A stretch of 64,000 bases of DNA from Kingdonia uniflora (GCA_014058105.1 JACGCM010000779.1:2046001-2110000), one strand, 5' to 3'. Positions 12,030 to 23,363 are shown, counted from the stretch's first letter. Numbers and translations are program-made. The notes: generated from the letters alone by a model not told the origin.

Positions 12030-12226
12030 GCCACCAGTATCCAAAGTAGCAGGACTAGACGGGTCCATTGGAACAACCAAGTCAGGATCATTTCCTGGCG
12101 AACACAATTGTTTCAGCACGGCGGCGTATACTAGGTCTAGACTTGGGTCTTGGGGTGTTGTTAGATTGAAATTGTATAATCTATTGCTGAAAGCTGTACA
12201 ATGTGATCGGCCTATTGTATGTGAAC
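12030..12226 (-). pseudogene. Class III peroxidase exon fragment
   Basis: On the minus strand an acceptor (catgcag) precedes an exon opening SHTIGRSHCTAFSNRLYN, then DPSLDLVYAAVLKQLC and DLVVPMDPSSPATLDTG, with a TAG at 12027-12029. HTIGRSHC is the proximal haem-ligand (His) region of plant secreted peroxidases, and VPMDPSSP with TLDTG matches the region that follows. About 65 residues of a roughly 320-residue enzyme remain, so it cannot be active. It lies between the two LEA-like duplicates and opposite in strand, which suggests that several host fragments were brought together inside the CACTA element. Confidence 0.75.
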
Positions 12227-12412
12227 CTGCATGGGAAACATCTAGGTATATATAAGTTAACCATTGTCAATACAATTTTTTTCTTGCAGTTCCAAATTAC
12301 AAACCTTTTATATAACTTTCCTAGGCCATTTCTGCGCAATCTCCATATTAGGTGAATAAAGTATCCAATTAGGCAAGTTTTATACTAATGTTTGGCAACA
12401 GTTTGGAGTCTC

Positions 12413-12830
12413 TTCTTTGTTTCATTGTTGTTCTTTTGTGTTAAGGCTCTTCTTGTTTTCATACTTTGCCTATGAGAATTTGGCAGCTAATAAGGTCCAT
12501 CTAGCTGTGAATTCGGCGCTAGAGAAGGCCATTCAAGTATCATACTTTGCCTATGAGAAAATAGGGAAAGCTGCAAACATGGAGAAGGTGCAAAATGGAA
12601 GGCAGATGGTGCATACAACTCTGCCAAGGATACCATAAGCAGTAAGGCAGAGACCAATTATGAGGCACTGAAGGTCGCAATGGTATGGTATTTTTGAATG
12701 TCCATATTATCCTATAGTTTGTTATTATCCACTATTTTTAAAAAGACTTGTTCATGTTTTGTTCACTCATCTATGGCTTGAGTTACTCTTCCTCAGTTGC
12801 CTCTTTGCTGCTTAACAAAGGCCTTAATAT
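12413..12830 (+). pseudogene. LEA-like gene fragment, duplicate 2
   Basis: This is the second copy of the direct repeat at 11583-11994, including the shared trailing sequence cctcagttgcctctttg and caaaggccttaat. It reads FAYENLAANKVHLAVNSALE, AYEKIGKAANMEKVQNG and then, in a second frame, YNSAKDTISSKAETNYEALK. The duplication includes non-coding flank, so it was a DNA-level duplication and not a second capture. Substitutions between the copies are frequent, so it is not recent. Confidence 0.45.
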
Positions 12831-13137
12831 CCCTTGGAAGTTCAGTATAAGACGGATTAACTACTTGCAATATCTCAGTTCTATAAACTAAGTGACACAT
12901 TCAGAGAATGGAATAAAGTTACTGATAAGCTGGCTAATATGTGTGTTTACATTGTACCCGCCCTCTGCACGTGGACTGAAGAGCCTACTTTCCTTTTTTT
13001 CGATCTTTTTTGTGATTTTTATGATTTCCCTTATTTTTCAGGTTTAGGTGAACACCCCACTGGGAATTGTTAGAGGATATACATGATCTTATAATCATGT
13101 CCATCCTCGTTCCTAAGGTTTGGGACTCTCTTGAGCT

Positions 13138-13207
13138 ATGTTTTGTATTTATGTTTTCTCCTATTGAATATATCTGTTTTGTATTTTTGTTTTCTCTTAT
13201 TGAATAT
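13138..13207 (+). repeat. Short tandem duplication (about 36 bp x 2)
   Basis: The unit gttttgtatttatgttttct with its following cctattgaatatat occurs twice in succession with a few changes. It lies in the non-coding 3' part of the CACTA region. Confidence 0.6.
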
Positions 13208-13884
13208 ATTTTTTTAAACAGGTCTAGAAGGGTTCTAAATTTGATTACTTGACATTGTTCAATGCTATCTTTCAAAGGCATCCCTTATTGGATGGCTCCT
13301 AAGGTATTTAGACTTCACCTTCATTTTTTTATATTTCTTATCTGTCTTGGTTAGGAAGTAACTCTAGTCTTCAGCCTATCAAATGAAACTTGCATACTCA
13401 TGGCGTTATTTTTAGGTGCCGAAAAGTTGCATGGGAAGCTAGATACGGTTTTTGAATGTTAGTTCAAGTTTAAACTATATTTATGAAAGTTTAGACCGCA
13501 TTTATTCAAGCTTAGACCATATTTGTGCGAGTTCACCGCTTAACTACAAAGATAGTATATAGTAGAGATCGTGAAGCAAGCTAAAGGTGGAAGACCGTTT
13601 AAAGAGTAGTTGTTGTTAAAGATTGTTTTAAGTTCTATTTGAACGAACGATATACAAAATTTTGAATGAATATGTTGTATGTACTTCATCATTTTTATAA
13701 TAAAATAGAATTTATTTTCTTTCACATGGTGTTTTCTTTTTATGTTATTCAGCTTTATACAATGCAATTAATTGTCGCAAATCAAGGATAGTGAATACGA
13801 CAAATTTATTTTATTTGTTTCATAAATAGACTTTCCAGGAGAATTAGTCGCAAATAAACAACAAAATTTCCAACTAACCAAAGC

Positions 13885-14095
13885 CGTCGTAATAGCTATT
13901 TTGGGATATTACATTTAAGCAAGTTTGCGACGGTTCTGAACTGACACAAATTATCGACGGGAGAGACCGTCACAAAATTTATGCTTTGCGACGGGACTTT
14001 TCTGTCGAAATATATAAACGACAGCTCGTTAGCAACGGGAATCGCGACGGTCAAAAACCGTCACAAATGAGCGTTAACGACGGTTTTGGCCCTTC
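13885..14095 (+). repeat. CACTA subterminal repeat cluster (GACGG / CCGTC motifs)
   Basis: Within about 210 bp there are many copies of a short motif in both orientations: ccgtcgtaat, gcgacggtt, tcgacggg, gaccgtcac, gcgacgggac, gcgacggtc, accgtcac and aacgacggtt. Clustered inverted copies of a short GC-rich motif near the end are the transposase-binding subterminal repeats of En/Spm elements. The run stops at about 14095, so the transposon's right end should be close by. Confidence 0.65.
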
Positions 14096-14280
14096 ATAAA
14101 ATTGAGTTATTCGTACAGCTCAACAGTTTGTTTTTAGAAAAAAAAAGGCAACGAAGTTTTTTTTTTTTTAATAACAAAAGGTGCCCAAGACTTGGGTGCC
14201 TCTCTTTCTGAGCTAAAAATCAGGTAATATGTGTCTGCACGTACTTTAGGCATATGCCCATGGTAAGCCATGAATTCTTA

Positions 14281-14639
14281 GAGCATCCGCAACAGTTAAG
14301 AGGGTGGATTGGATGAATTTTGGGGTGAATCCAATCCACCCCACAGCAGTTGAAGGTGAATTTGAAGGTAAATTTCCAACGCGCAGTTCTGAACTGCGCG
14401 GCATAATTTAAAAAAAAATCTCTCCACGTGGATCAATCTGGAGCGTCCATTACCCAACACGTAGTTTAGAAGTGCGCTGCATGAATTCACCCTCAAAGTG
14501 AATCTCTCCACGTGGATGGATTTTTGAGTTGCCACGTCAGGAATTCACCTAACTGCTGGGAAGGATTTGGGGTGGAAAAGAGGGTGGATTGGGAATTCAC
14601 CCTGCCACGTCAGGGTGTACCTAGCTGCTGTAGGTGCTC
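14281..14639. mobile_element. PIF/Harbinger-type MITE, complete (359 bp)
   Basis: The left end gagcatccgcaacagtta and the right end tagctgctgtaggtgctc are imperfect inverted repeats of about 18 bp. They are flanked by TTA at 14278-14280 and TTA at 14640-14642. A 3-bp TTA duplication, a GAGCATC(C)ACAGCAG-type end and no coding capacity fit a Tourist/Harbinger-type miniature element. A related copy begins at 63848. Confidence 0.85.
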
Positions 14640-14642
14640 TTA

Positions 14643-15519
14643 TACACTGTTGTGTATTGCATGCCATTGCATATAGTAAAATAAAAATGGATATGGATAT
14701 AGGAAGTAGAGATTGTTGGAAAAATGGGTCTCCAGTTCAGATTTATACAAAATACGAGAAAAGCCTAAAGAGAAGTAGCAGAAGTGCTGCAGAAGAATTG
14801 TGTATTCTAAAATAAGTTTTCTCGTATCCAATTTGGATTCATACAAATAAGTGTTTTGTTCTCTCTTTATATCTTTTTCATATTTTGTTCAAATCTGAAT
14901 TAGAAACCTGAGGAGATGAACTTATCTCTTTAGTAGAGGTACTGTACTTCATCCTTCTCGTAGTTATTGTTTGTAGCTCATGAACAATGGGTTCTTCACA
15001 TGGCTTTTTGATTGAGCCTGAGGTGAGAGGTACGGATCATACGGATTTTTGAAGCTTAGAGACCCTATTCTCGCTCGAGCAATTGAGAGACGAGATGTTT
15101 GAGAAGAAGATGGAGAATTATCTTCTCAAAAGGAAGAACTGATGAGTTGTATTACAAAGTGGATGTCTTAAGAGCAAAGTTTTGGTGAATATAGTCTTGT
15201 ATTCTGTATATATGCCCGTCCGAGATGATAAGGTCTTGTAAATATTTTTATTGAAAGTCTTGATATAGTGCATTTCATAGATATGGTCTCTTATTTTGAG
15301 ATGTTCAGAGATATGTGAGATCATGAGTAACATAAATTTCTCATAATCTTAGGCAACAAAAGAACAATTGTTTGTCTTATTGGTCAAAGGAAGCATACCC
15401 AAACTTAAGCATCATTTTTAAGCAGCTGACTGTCAAAGCTAGCATTCTCTGTTTACTTTGTGGCCAATCTGAACAGTTTGCATGGTAGTCTTTCAAACCA
15501 TAATTTCATGGTAGTTCTC
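14643..15519. other. Non-coding spacer
   Basis: Between the MITE and the GT61 pseudogene I see only short open frames with no recognisable protein content, and no clear repeat. Part of it may be the 3' flank of the GT61 gene or old transposon debris. Confidence 0.4.
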
Positions 15520-17310
15520 TTAACATGCACAGCCACTCAATTCCAGATGTTTCTTACTGTTCGAGGCTTCTTCCATCTTGCTAATCTTTGTCTGATTCAG
15601 AACATTTCCAGCCCACTCCGAGAAGTATGTTTCGTTATGTCCTATCATACCACCCTTGTAGATAGAGAAGCATCGCCAATCTTCCTCAGGGTACGGACAT
15701 GGGTCCCCTACCGGGTCTCTCCATGCACCCTGGTATCTCATACCAGACCAGCTTGCTATCCAGTGGTACATGTACTGACCTACACCTCCCAGTTTCAACC
15801 ATCCTTTTGGGAAGAACTCCATTACATTACTGTTTCTATCCATCATGAACATATTGGTTAACTGAGCCCCATGGGGTGAAAACCAGCATGTCTGTAGAAC
15901 TCAAGCTCACGTAAAACAGTCAACACATCAATGAAAGTTAATCTAAATAGGCAAGAAACAACGGGATATGACATGCTTGTAATCCACAATACGAATTGAG
16001 AATAACCTAATTAGAAGAATAATACTAAGAACACACAAATTGGCGGGAGAATTCCCTTTTAGAGCTTCAATTGCTCAATTAATTTGATTACAATCGAATT
16101 ACTTTCAAAACCCTAAGTCTCTCTCTCAAAACTTGGATTGATCTAACATGATCTTCTCTTGCCTAGCATTATCCCTTTATGAGGGTTACAAGTTCCTAGT
16201 CACAAAACTAGGACAATTATGCCCTTAAACGCCTAAAACAATAGGCTGAATCGCGCCTCTGTTCGAACAACACAAGTCTTTGTTCGAACAGAAAAAAATG
16301 TATTCGAACAGACTAAAAGTCTATTCGAATAAAACTCTCATATATATAATTATTTAAACCGACATAGAAGTCTGTTCGAACAAAACTGAGTGTATTCGAA
16401 CAGACTAAAAGTCTATTCGATTAAAACACTCAGACATATGTTTATTTGAACAGACATAAAGATTGTTAGAACAAAATGGGGTTTATTCAAACATTCTATA
16501 TGTTTGTTCGAACAAACTGTAGAGAAGTCCAAAAAAATCTCAGATCCTCCTGGATCAACTTAGTTCGCCGTATGTAAAAATAATTGAAAAGACAAACCTG
16601 ATCACAAAAGCTGAGACTGTTAGCGTAAGCAACCTTCAGTTTACTACCTCTTACCTTATAACACTCTTTCTGAAAAATCTCAGTCACAACGGAGACATTC
16701 TTAAATGATCTTGCACCAATCCTCATAAACATTGTCAAACCAATAATATCGTCACCGTTACCCTCCTAGCTTACATTACAATAAACCCTAGATTTACACC
16801 TCAATAGATCATAAACTTATAATCTTATATTCCTAGACATCCCACCTTCATTATGCCTCATTACCACTGCCTCTTCAAAACAAGCTGGTCCGCTAATCCC
16901 ATCAAACACTTCAATATTAAGACCTCCCTCGCCAAATATAGCTTTCATTAGGTGTGTAAGCCAAACATCGATACCACTCCTTAACTCACCCCAATGGTAT
17001 AGAATCCACCGCGAAGGCACAACACACCCCATTCTTCTATGCCACCCTACGAACGGGACAATAACCGATAATACATGCCAGATATTATTATAATTATAGT
17101 TATTGTAAGACACAAATGTAAACCCTTTTAGCAATGTTGCATTATCAGGGAGAGCTTCTGGATACGCTAAGGCGTAGGAATTCCATGATCCATCGTGGGT
17201 ATCCTTACCATTGATACATAGTAAGATCCCTTTTGAAGACTCAGATGGGAAACACTGATATTGAACTTTACCTTCTTCTTGTGTGTCGTACATAGAGCTC
17301 ATGAACCTGT
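15520..17310 (-). pseudogene. GT61-type glycosyltransferase pseudogene (copy 2)
   Basis: The longer of two related copies. The first visible exon (about 17310 to 16598) has LLKGFTFVSYNNYNYNNIWH, GWHRRMGCVVPSRWILYHWG, GPACFEEAVVMRHNEGGMSR and then LLRCKSRVYCNVS, ARSFKNVSVV and SLSFCDQ before a GT donor. The exon from 15910 has LTNMFMMDRNS-like sequence, VMEFFPKGWLKLGG, YHWIASWSGM, RCFSIYKGGMIGHNETYFSE and a stop at 15520. These are conserved blocks of plant GT61 Golgi glycosyltransferases. Defects are TAA just after SRNIRL, TAG after YCNVS, a 1-bp frameshift ahead of MMDRN, and loss of the acceptor AG (now AC) at about 15911-15912. The intron (about 690 bp) carries an LTR-like insertion, against 75 bp in copy 1. 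The 5' exon is cut off, with Tat-A inserted just upstream at 17433. Confidence 0.8.
15932..16540 (-). repeat. LTR-like insertion in the GT61 pseudogene intron
   Basis: The intron is swollen by a sequence with an array of TTCGAA-centred palindromes (tctgttcgaacaaaac, gtattcgaacagac; 16259-16520). This parallels the array in the copia LTR at 4390-4700, and both are followed to the left by similar agaacacaca sequence. It is probably a solo or truncated LTR of a related copia family. I could not fix the ends or a target duplication. Confidence 0.4.
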
Positions 17311-17432
17311 GTGACCTTGTAATACTTTATCAGTATATCGTAGATATTTTAGTGGAAGAAACGTTTCTGAGTTGTGCAGTTTAGCGGCCAGGGATTTGAG
17401 ATACAATGAACAACTTACATTAAGATTGGTAT

Positions 17433-17638
17433 TGTAGGAACATGTCCCTCGAACTACAATAATAGCGAACTACTGCAATACCAGGCTTACGCAAAACCTG
17501 GATGACATACACCTTTATGAATGTTGACACCTAAACCACAAACTAAGAAGAGACGTTGCTTGAACGCTCCAATAATATAGAAGAATGAGTCAAGGACACC
17601 TGCCCCCACGAACTGGCAATTACAGGAAAAACCTCCAC
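17433..17638 (+). repeat. Tat-A 5' LTR, left part (split by LINE)
   Basis: It begins TGTAGGAACATGTCCCTCGA, matching the LTR start of Tat-B and Tat-C (TGTAGGGACTTATCCCTCGA on the minus strand). It continues with aaaccacaaact and cacctgcccccacgaactgg, which match the same LTR in order. About 250 bp of the LTR middle is missing. It stops at cctccact, where the LINE poly(A) tail (poly-T on this strand) starts, and the LTR resumes at 30835. Confidence 0.75.
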
Positions 17639-18966
17639 TTTTTTTTTAACTTTTTTTTTCAAGGCAAAAAGAGAAATTGTTCATAACAAAAATAAAGGTT
17701 ACAGGGAAAATAGCTAATAACCAAACCTAGAGCCTGAGAACAACCTCTAAGGACAAGGGGGAACTTAGCAAAATCTAAAAATTGGCATATAAAAAATATC
17801 ACTGAGGATAAAAGAGGTTAGAAACTGGGGCTCTTTTATTCAAGTGGTGAGATAGGGAGCAATGTAGATGGCCATGGATGCAAGTTTATCTACAACAGTG
17901 TTGCCTTCTCTGAATATATGGGTAACTTTGTGGTGAATAGAGTCCAGGAAATGAAGATAGTTAAGCCATCTATTTTTGAACTTCCAAGGAACAGCAGAAG
18001 AGCCAACATGAATTAGTTGAATGATAGAAGCAGAGTCAAAGTCAAGCTCTAACCACAAGTATTCTGCTTGAAGAGACTTAGCCAACTCAATAGAGATGAT
18101 AGCTCCATAAACTTCAGCAAAGAAAGCAATTTGATTATCAATGGAGGAGGCACAAGCAGCAATAAATTTTCCAGTATGATCTCTAGCAACCCCACCACAA
18201 CCAGCAGGGGTCAGGCTTCCTTTTAAGGAGCCATCAGGGTTGATCTAATAAAAGGGCAAGAGGGAGGGACTAAAAGACCTGGAGAATGTTTGGAACAGAA
18301 GAAGGCCTACCAGAGATGCTAAGGGACTGTAAAGCAAACATGTCACAACTGTTCATACTTAGAGAGAAAGTCACTATCATAAATCAAACCTTTAGCATAG
18401 AGATACAATGAGGGACCGAGAGAGTCTTGTTGTCAAATCTAGCAGCATTCCTGGCTTTCCTGATAATCCACAATCCTAAAATAATGGCAAAGGTCCAAAG
18501 TAAGCCCATTTTAGAGCTTAAAATGTACTTTAATGTCATTCTAAGTAGGTGAGAGACAATTTGTATTTGAGAGATATTCCTCCCAAAACAAATAGCCACC
18601 CAGGCCCCAAATTTTCCTCGTGAAAGAGAAATCCACAAATAGATATTGGAAAGTCACGGCAATAGTGGGGTAGTCACATAGAGAGTAGCAACAAACCATA
18701 ATAAAACCTTTCTCTTTAAGCTTTTCATCTGTGGGGACACAGTCTTGGAGGAGCTTCCAGGCAAAAAAAGAAAATCTTGGAGGAATAGAAGGAGACCAGA
18801 GTGCTTTACCCCAAAAAACTTTTGCGTTATGAGGCCTAACATATTCTACAGCATCTTTGAGACCAAAAGAGCCCAGAGCATTGTGCTTCTAGATGAGCTT
18901 GTCAGGACCCCTCCTTAAAGGTAAAATAATGGCAATAATATTTGCATAATGGGTAGGGTGAGCCTG
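17639..18966 (-). pseudogene. L1-type LINE, 3' half: zinc-binding RT domain and RNase H, poly(A)
   Basis: This is the 3' part of a non-LTR retrotransposon on the minus strand. Near 18840-18400 a broken frame gives the 'zf-RVT' type block of plant L1 ORF2 (AKVFWGK, FFAWKLLQD, VPTDEKL and later LLWTFAIILGLWIIRKARN). At 18085-17840 there is an RNase H-like block (LQAEYLWLELDFDSASIIQL, VPWKFKNRWLNYL, THIFREGNTVVDKLASMAI). A T-rich tail (ttttttttt-aac-ttttttttt, 17639-17659) marks the 3' poly(A) end. Stops and frame breaks are many. The element continues at 29753 after the Athila insertion. Confidence 0.75.
18962..18966. repeat. Target-site duplication gcctg of the Athila element (left)
   Basis: gcctg precedes the 5' LTR and is repeated exactly at 29753-29757 after the 3' LTR. 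Five base pairs is the usual duplication for LTR elements. Confidence 0.95.
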
Positions 18967-20087
18967 TGATGGACACATAAAAAGACCACTATTTCCCTAT
19001 GACTTAATGTTTATTATTCTTAATTTTATTATTAAACATGACTTATAAAACTAATTTTTATATTTCAGGTCACATGGAGCTCATTTACCAAATATGTGCA
19101 AATACCGGGATGTAATGCTTAAAGGATGAACTGCTGGAGAAGGATATATAGTTGTCAAACACAAGGGTCCCACATAGGGAGGTTATAATTTTAGAGGATA
19201 ACTCCTGGAGGTTACAAATTTATGTACATTCATGGCATAGGTTATAAATCTCATATTAAATTTAAGAACCCTCTCCTTCATCTATAAAAGGAGAGGTGGT
19301 GAGCTCATAAGATCATCGAATTTTGAGAGCTTGAGAAAATTATTGTAATAAAGTAAGAGAAGAGAGCATTGTTGGAGAACTTGAAGCAAGGTTTTGAGCA
19401 TTTGAAGAATTTTGTAAGTCTTATATCATCTAATAAAGTTCTTATTTTTCTTCCTTGTTTATCATGAATTTTTCTTTACTTCGTTGTTTTACTTTATTCT
19501 TTATGGCTAGCTAAGTCTCTCCTCTAGGGGGAGATGAAGCCAAAAATATGCTAAATATGTAAACTTGCATGTGTTAACCCAAATAAGCTTTTATTGTAAA
19601 ATTTCATCTCTATATTATTATATTATATTATTGGTCTATGTCCAAGAGATATAGACCAAGTTTTGTGATTAAGAATATAGTTATCCTAAAAGTTCTATAT
19701 TATTCACACTAAATGCCCGACCTTCAAGAGATTCATAGTTTGTAGTTAACATTTGTATGTTTTCACATTTCGTATTTTCATACTTGAAAGTCATGTATTT
19801 TATGTAGTTTAAAATGAAACATCATGATAAAATATGAACCAACTTGATTTGAGATCATAAACTATTATCTTTACTATGGGTAACTATTATTAGTTTATAT
19901 ATTTGGTATAATTGAGGTGGATTCTTTCCCTAGGTTTTTTAATTATTGTCTACAACCCAATATTTGACTTCACTAGCATAAGTATTTTATATTTTTGAAT
20001 CACAAGATAACCATTTTCTAGTCCCGTTCGGAAGTGAACGACACTTGAGTTTTACCCATACTAAACACCGAATTTTGACCGTTATCA
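18967..20087 (+). repeat. Athila 5' LTR (1121 bp)
   Basis: It runs TGATGGACACATAAAA to GACCGTTATCA. A TATA box (tataaaa, 19283-19289) and a downstream AATAAA (19347-19352) suggest the promoter and RNA-processing region. The 3' LTR has the same elements. Confidence 0.95.
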
Positions 20088-20090
20088 AAA

Positions 20091-20102
20091 TGGCGCCGTT
20101 GC
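20091..20102 (+). promoter_or_regulatory. Athila primer-binding site (tRNA-Asp type)
   Basis: tggcgccgttgc lies three bases (aaa) past the 5' LTR. It matches the first 12 bases of the site complementary to plant tRNA-Asp (TGGCGCCGTTGCCGGGG), which Athila elements use. Beyond 12 bases the match is lost. Confidence 0.85.
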
Positions 20103-21821
20103 AGGTTTCTAGCAGTAATTAGAAAAAGTTTTTATTGTGTTTAATTTGTTTTTCGGTTTCTCTTTTTAGAAGAACATAAATTTCGTTTATTGCATTTTTA
20201 TTTTACTTTTGCACTTTGAGGAATTTTTCTTTATTTTGCGGTGACTACTTTATTTTGCGGTGACTACTTTCTTTGTTTTACAGTGACTACCAAACGAAGC
20301 TAAGGACCGACCTTGATTTGTTTTGCATGTTTTCTAAAGAAGCATGTGACTGACCATACAATATAAAGGACGATCTGCAATATCTAGCTTAAAAGACCTA
20401 CAAAAGAAGTAAGGGGGTTACTGTAGGTTACATCAACACAAAGCTTCAAGTGGGGTCGTTACAAACAAGTGCTTAATATCACTCATCATTAAGATATTAA
20501 TCAAGCCAATCAATATGAAGACTGCATGCGCTTTGGCTTGATTAAGGGTAGGTGAGTTAAGTAAAATAAGGAAGGAGGCAGTTACAAATAAATAATTTAT
20601 GAAGGGCAGTTCAAAAGAATAATACGGATTTTACAACTCAAGATTCAAATGTTTTTGACGGTAAGAAGGGGAACATTAAAATTCAAAGCTTCAATTGTGG
20701 GTCAGTTTAATTTCATTTAAAACAAGTCATCATTCCTTAAGGGCTGACATCATCAAGTTTAAAAAAAGGCAAAACACCAACCATTTAATAAAAACGTGTT
20801 GCTCGCTCTATCGTCGCGTTGTTGGACATAGTTTCAGTTTTTGAGTTCTCTTGTAAATTGATCGTTATTAAAAAAAAAAAAAACTTGATAGGGTTATCTT
20901 TTCTTCCTCTCTTTGAGTGACTTGTAGTGAAGCAAAATATTGTACTCTTGGGCGAAGAGTGTGTAATTAAAGCGAGGATAAAATTGTACTTTTTTCTGGA
21001 AGGGCAATATTGGAACCCACATCCGGGGAGGACCTTTCTACAATGCCTACTTGAGCCAGAGAGCCCGGGTGTGCCATCTCAATAGTTTCACCGGGGTAAA
21101 CAACGAGCCCCTAAAAAGGCCGCCCGCAGGTACTTTCTTCCACTGCACTCTCCTGCGAAGCGGTTAATTTTTGTTAATGTGCCTGATGTTTGTGCACTTT
21201 TAAATTCTAAATATTAGATAAAAGGCAAACAAAAAGTGGGATTTCATTACCCGTGTATGTGGCACTGCATACTAGGACCCCGGGAGGTCACGACCCGGTT
21301 AAACATTTTACGGAACAGGACATTGACTTTAAAAGAAACCAAGATTAAGCCATAAATTACATAGATAGACAAAAAGGCTTATAGAGCTCGGACCGGGAGC
21401 ATTAGGAACGCGCTCATTAAGACCCCTGATAGTGGCTACGTTTGTCTGGAGGAAGTACGTTCCCTAGCATAACTAGTGTAGAAAGTTGATTCTAAGCGGT
21501 TTGCCCCACCTTCCAGCACAGGTGCTTCTAGGTGACTAGAACTGCACGCGAGTTATTGCTAAAGCGAATATAGACAACTCAACGTGCAAACCGATCCATT
21601 GTCTGGAATAGGAGCAACCGAATCCTGAGACCGGGTTCACAACTTGACCTTAATTAAGGCCCATCTGAAAAGGTTGTGTATTTATTTTTTGTGCACCTCA
21701 TTGTTGTGTGATCATTATAGTGCGCACATCTATTAGTGTATGAAAGAATAGTTTTGAGGGCCTAAAAGTCGTCCTGAGAGGCTTAGAGAATCTGATTTGA
21801 TAGATATTCTGATCCATTTTG
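20103..21821 (+). other. Athila 5' untranslated leader
   Basis: A long leader of about 1.7 kb with no substantial coding content, as is usual for Athila. It contains a short triplicated unit (tttattttgcggtgactact at about 20230-20290) and a poly(A) run at 20870-20883. Confidence 0.7.
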
Positions 21822-23275
21822 AGGTAGGCGAGTCAACCTAACTGGAGATTCTAATTCTATTGATACGAGAGACCGTACAATCCTTACTCGTAGAGAACTC
21901 TTCCCTGTTGAGGGTGAGTTAGAAACTTTTGATTTCCCTGTCTCTCCATTGAGACTCAATCCGAGTCCAATTTCCTCATTCACTCTATTTAGTGTTCCAC
22001 CCCAATCACTTGAGATGGGAGATGCCAATGATAATGAGAATGGTCAGGGACCCGTACGAATACCTCTTAAGGATCATATGTTCCCAAAAATGACAAATCA
22101 TGCCTCGTGCATTATTTTACCTCCTACAACTGGGCAATTTGAACTTAGGAATGCGCTCATCAATTCATTGACAAAATTCTCAGGAGAAGAAGATGAGAAC
22201 CCATACGCTCATGTTAGGGATTTTGATGACTTAATGTTCCTCCAAAAGTATAGGAATGAGAATGAAATGGAGGCCATGAAACTCCTATTATTTCCCTTTT
22301 CTTTACAAGGGAAAGCTAAGAGTTAGCTTCAATCTTTACGACCAAAATCAATCACGAGTTTTGAGATGCTTACTAAAGCCTTTTACAAGAAATTTTTCTC
22401 TCTTGAGAAAACTGAGACCCTTCGTAGGGCTATTCTTAGGATTACCCAACTTTATGGAGAAAGCTTAAAGGATTATCTTGAGAGATATAAGGGACTGATC
22501 CTATAGTGCCCTCATCACGGTATCGACTCCTGGGTCTTAACTTGAAATCTTTATGATGGATTAGATGTTGAAACCAAGAGATCTGTAGAATCCTTTTGCT
22601 TAGGGAAATTCACTAATAAGGATGATGTAGAGGGTTTGGACTTCTTAGAAGAGATGGCTGAAAAATTGCAAACTTGGGGCACCATGAGAGAAACTAATAT
22701 TCAAGAAAAGGGAGATAATGCCTTTGAAGTTGGATCTAACTCCAATTTGGAAGGTATGCTGACGACCATCCTGCGTAAGATAGAGTCCTTAGAAATAGGG
22801 AAAAACAAAATGTCCGCTAAAGCACCAATTTTTCATACTGAGATGCAAGCTTGTACTGCGTGTAATAATGTTGGATATTATACTCAAGATTGCCCTTTGA
22901 TTCATGAAATTAGGGAAACCAGGAAGGATCAGGTCAATATGTTTCATCAAAAGCCATCATCTTTTCCTTATAACCAGTCACATCATCAAGGGAATTCTTC
23001 AGGGAGGAATAATTCGAATAACTATTCTGGTAGACCATATTACCAAGGGAGTAATTCAAATCAAAATCAAGGTGGTGCGTCCTTTACTCCCAATCACCAA
23101 CCTTTTCAGCAAAATACTCCTTACGTTCCTCCTCAGAATAGGAAACCATCTTCGGATGATGGCATCCAAGCCCTATTGCAATCCAATAACTAGTTGATGC
23201 AACAATTTATGCAAATAAATCAACAATCCATGAGTCGAATAGAAACATCAATTGCTCAATTGCATCTGGGTTAAG
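21822..23275 (+). pseudogene. Athila gag, degraded
   Basis: The frame is open from about 21822 (RTILTRRELFPVEGE, PVRIPLKDHMFPKMTNHASC, FELRNALINSLTKFSGEED), then stops at 22324 where a Trp codon has become TAG. Homology continues through KFFSLEKTETLRRAILR and LYGESLKDYLERYK, broken by a TAG near 22504 and more stops. A zinc knuckle lies at 22852-22893 (CTACNNVGYYTQDC), but its His position is Tyr (22876-22878), so the CX2CX4HX4C motif is broken. The tail is rich in Asn, Gln, Ser and Pro. It would have formed the nucleocapsid, and it cannot do so as it stands. Confidence 0.85.
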
Positions 23276-23363
23276 TACTAGAGACAAATGTACGTATCCA
23301 AGTCAAACCCAACCCAATCCGAAGGATCAAACAGAGAGTTTACACGGCGATCAGGCGAATGCG

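Larger units (their letters stand above)
7120..14100 (+). mobile_element. Degenerate En/Spm (CACTA) transposon with captured host fragments
   Basis: The region carries a TNP2-type transposase (7120-9466), then a second gene of the plant Ptta/En-Spm type (about 9751-10815). Gene-fragment cargo follows (11.2-12.9 kb), and a cluster of GACGGT/ACCGTC motifs (13885-14095) has the form of CACTA subterminal repeats. The TNP2 N-terminus and the left terminus are missing at the copia junction. I did not find a clean CACTA...TAGTG pair, so both ends are approximate. Confidence 0.65.
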
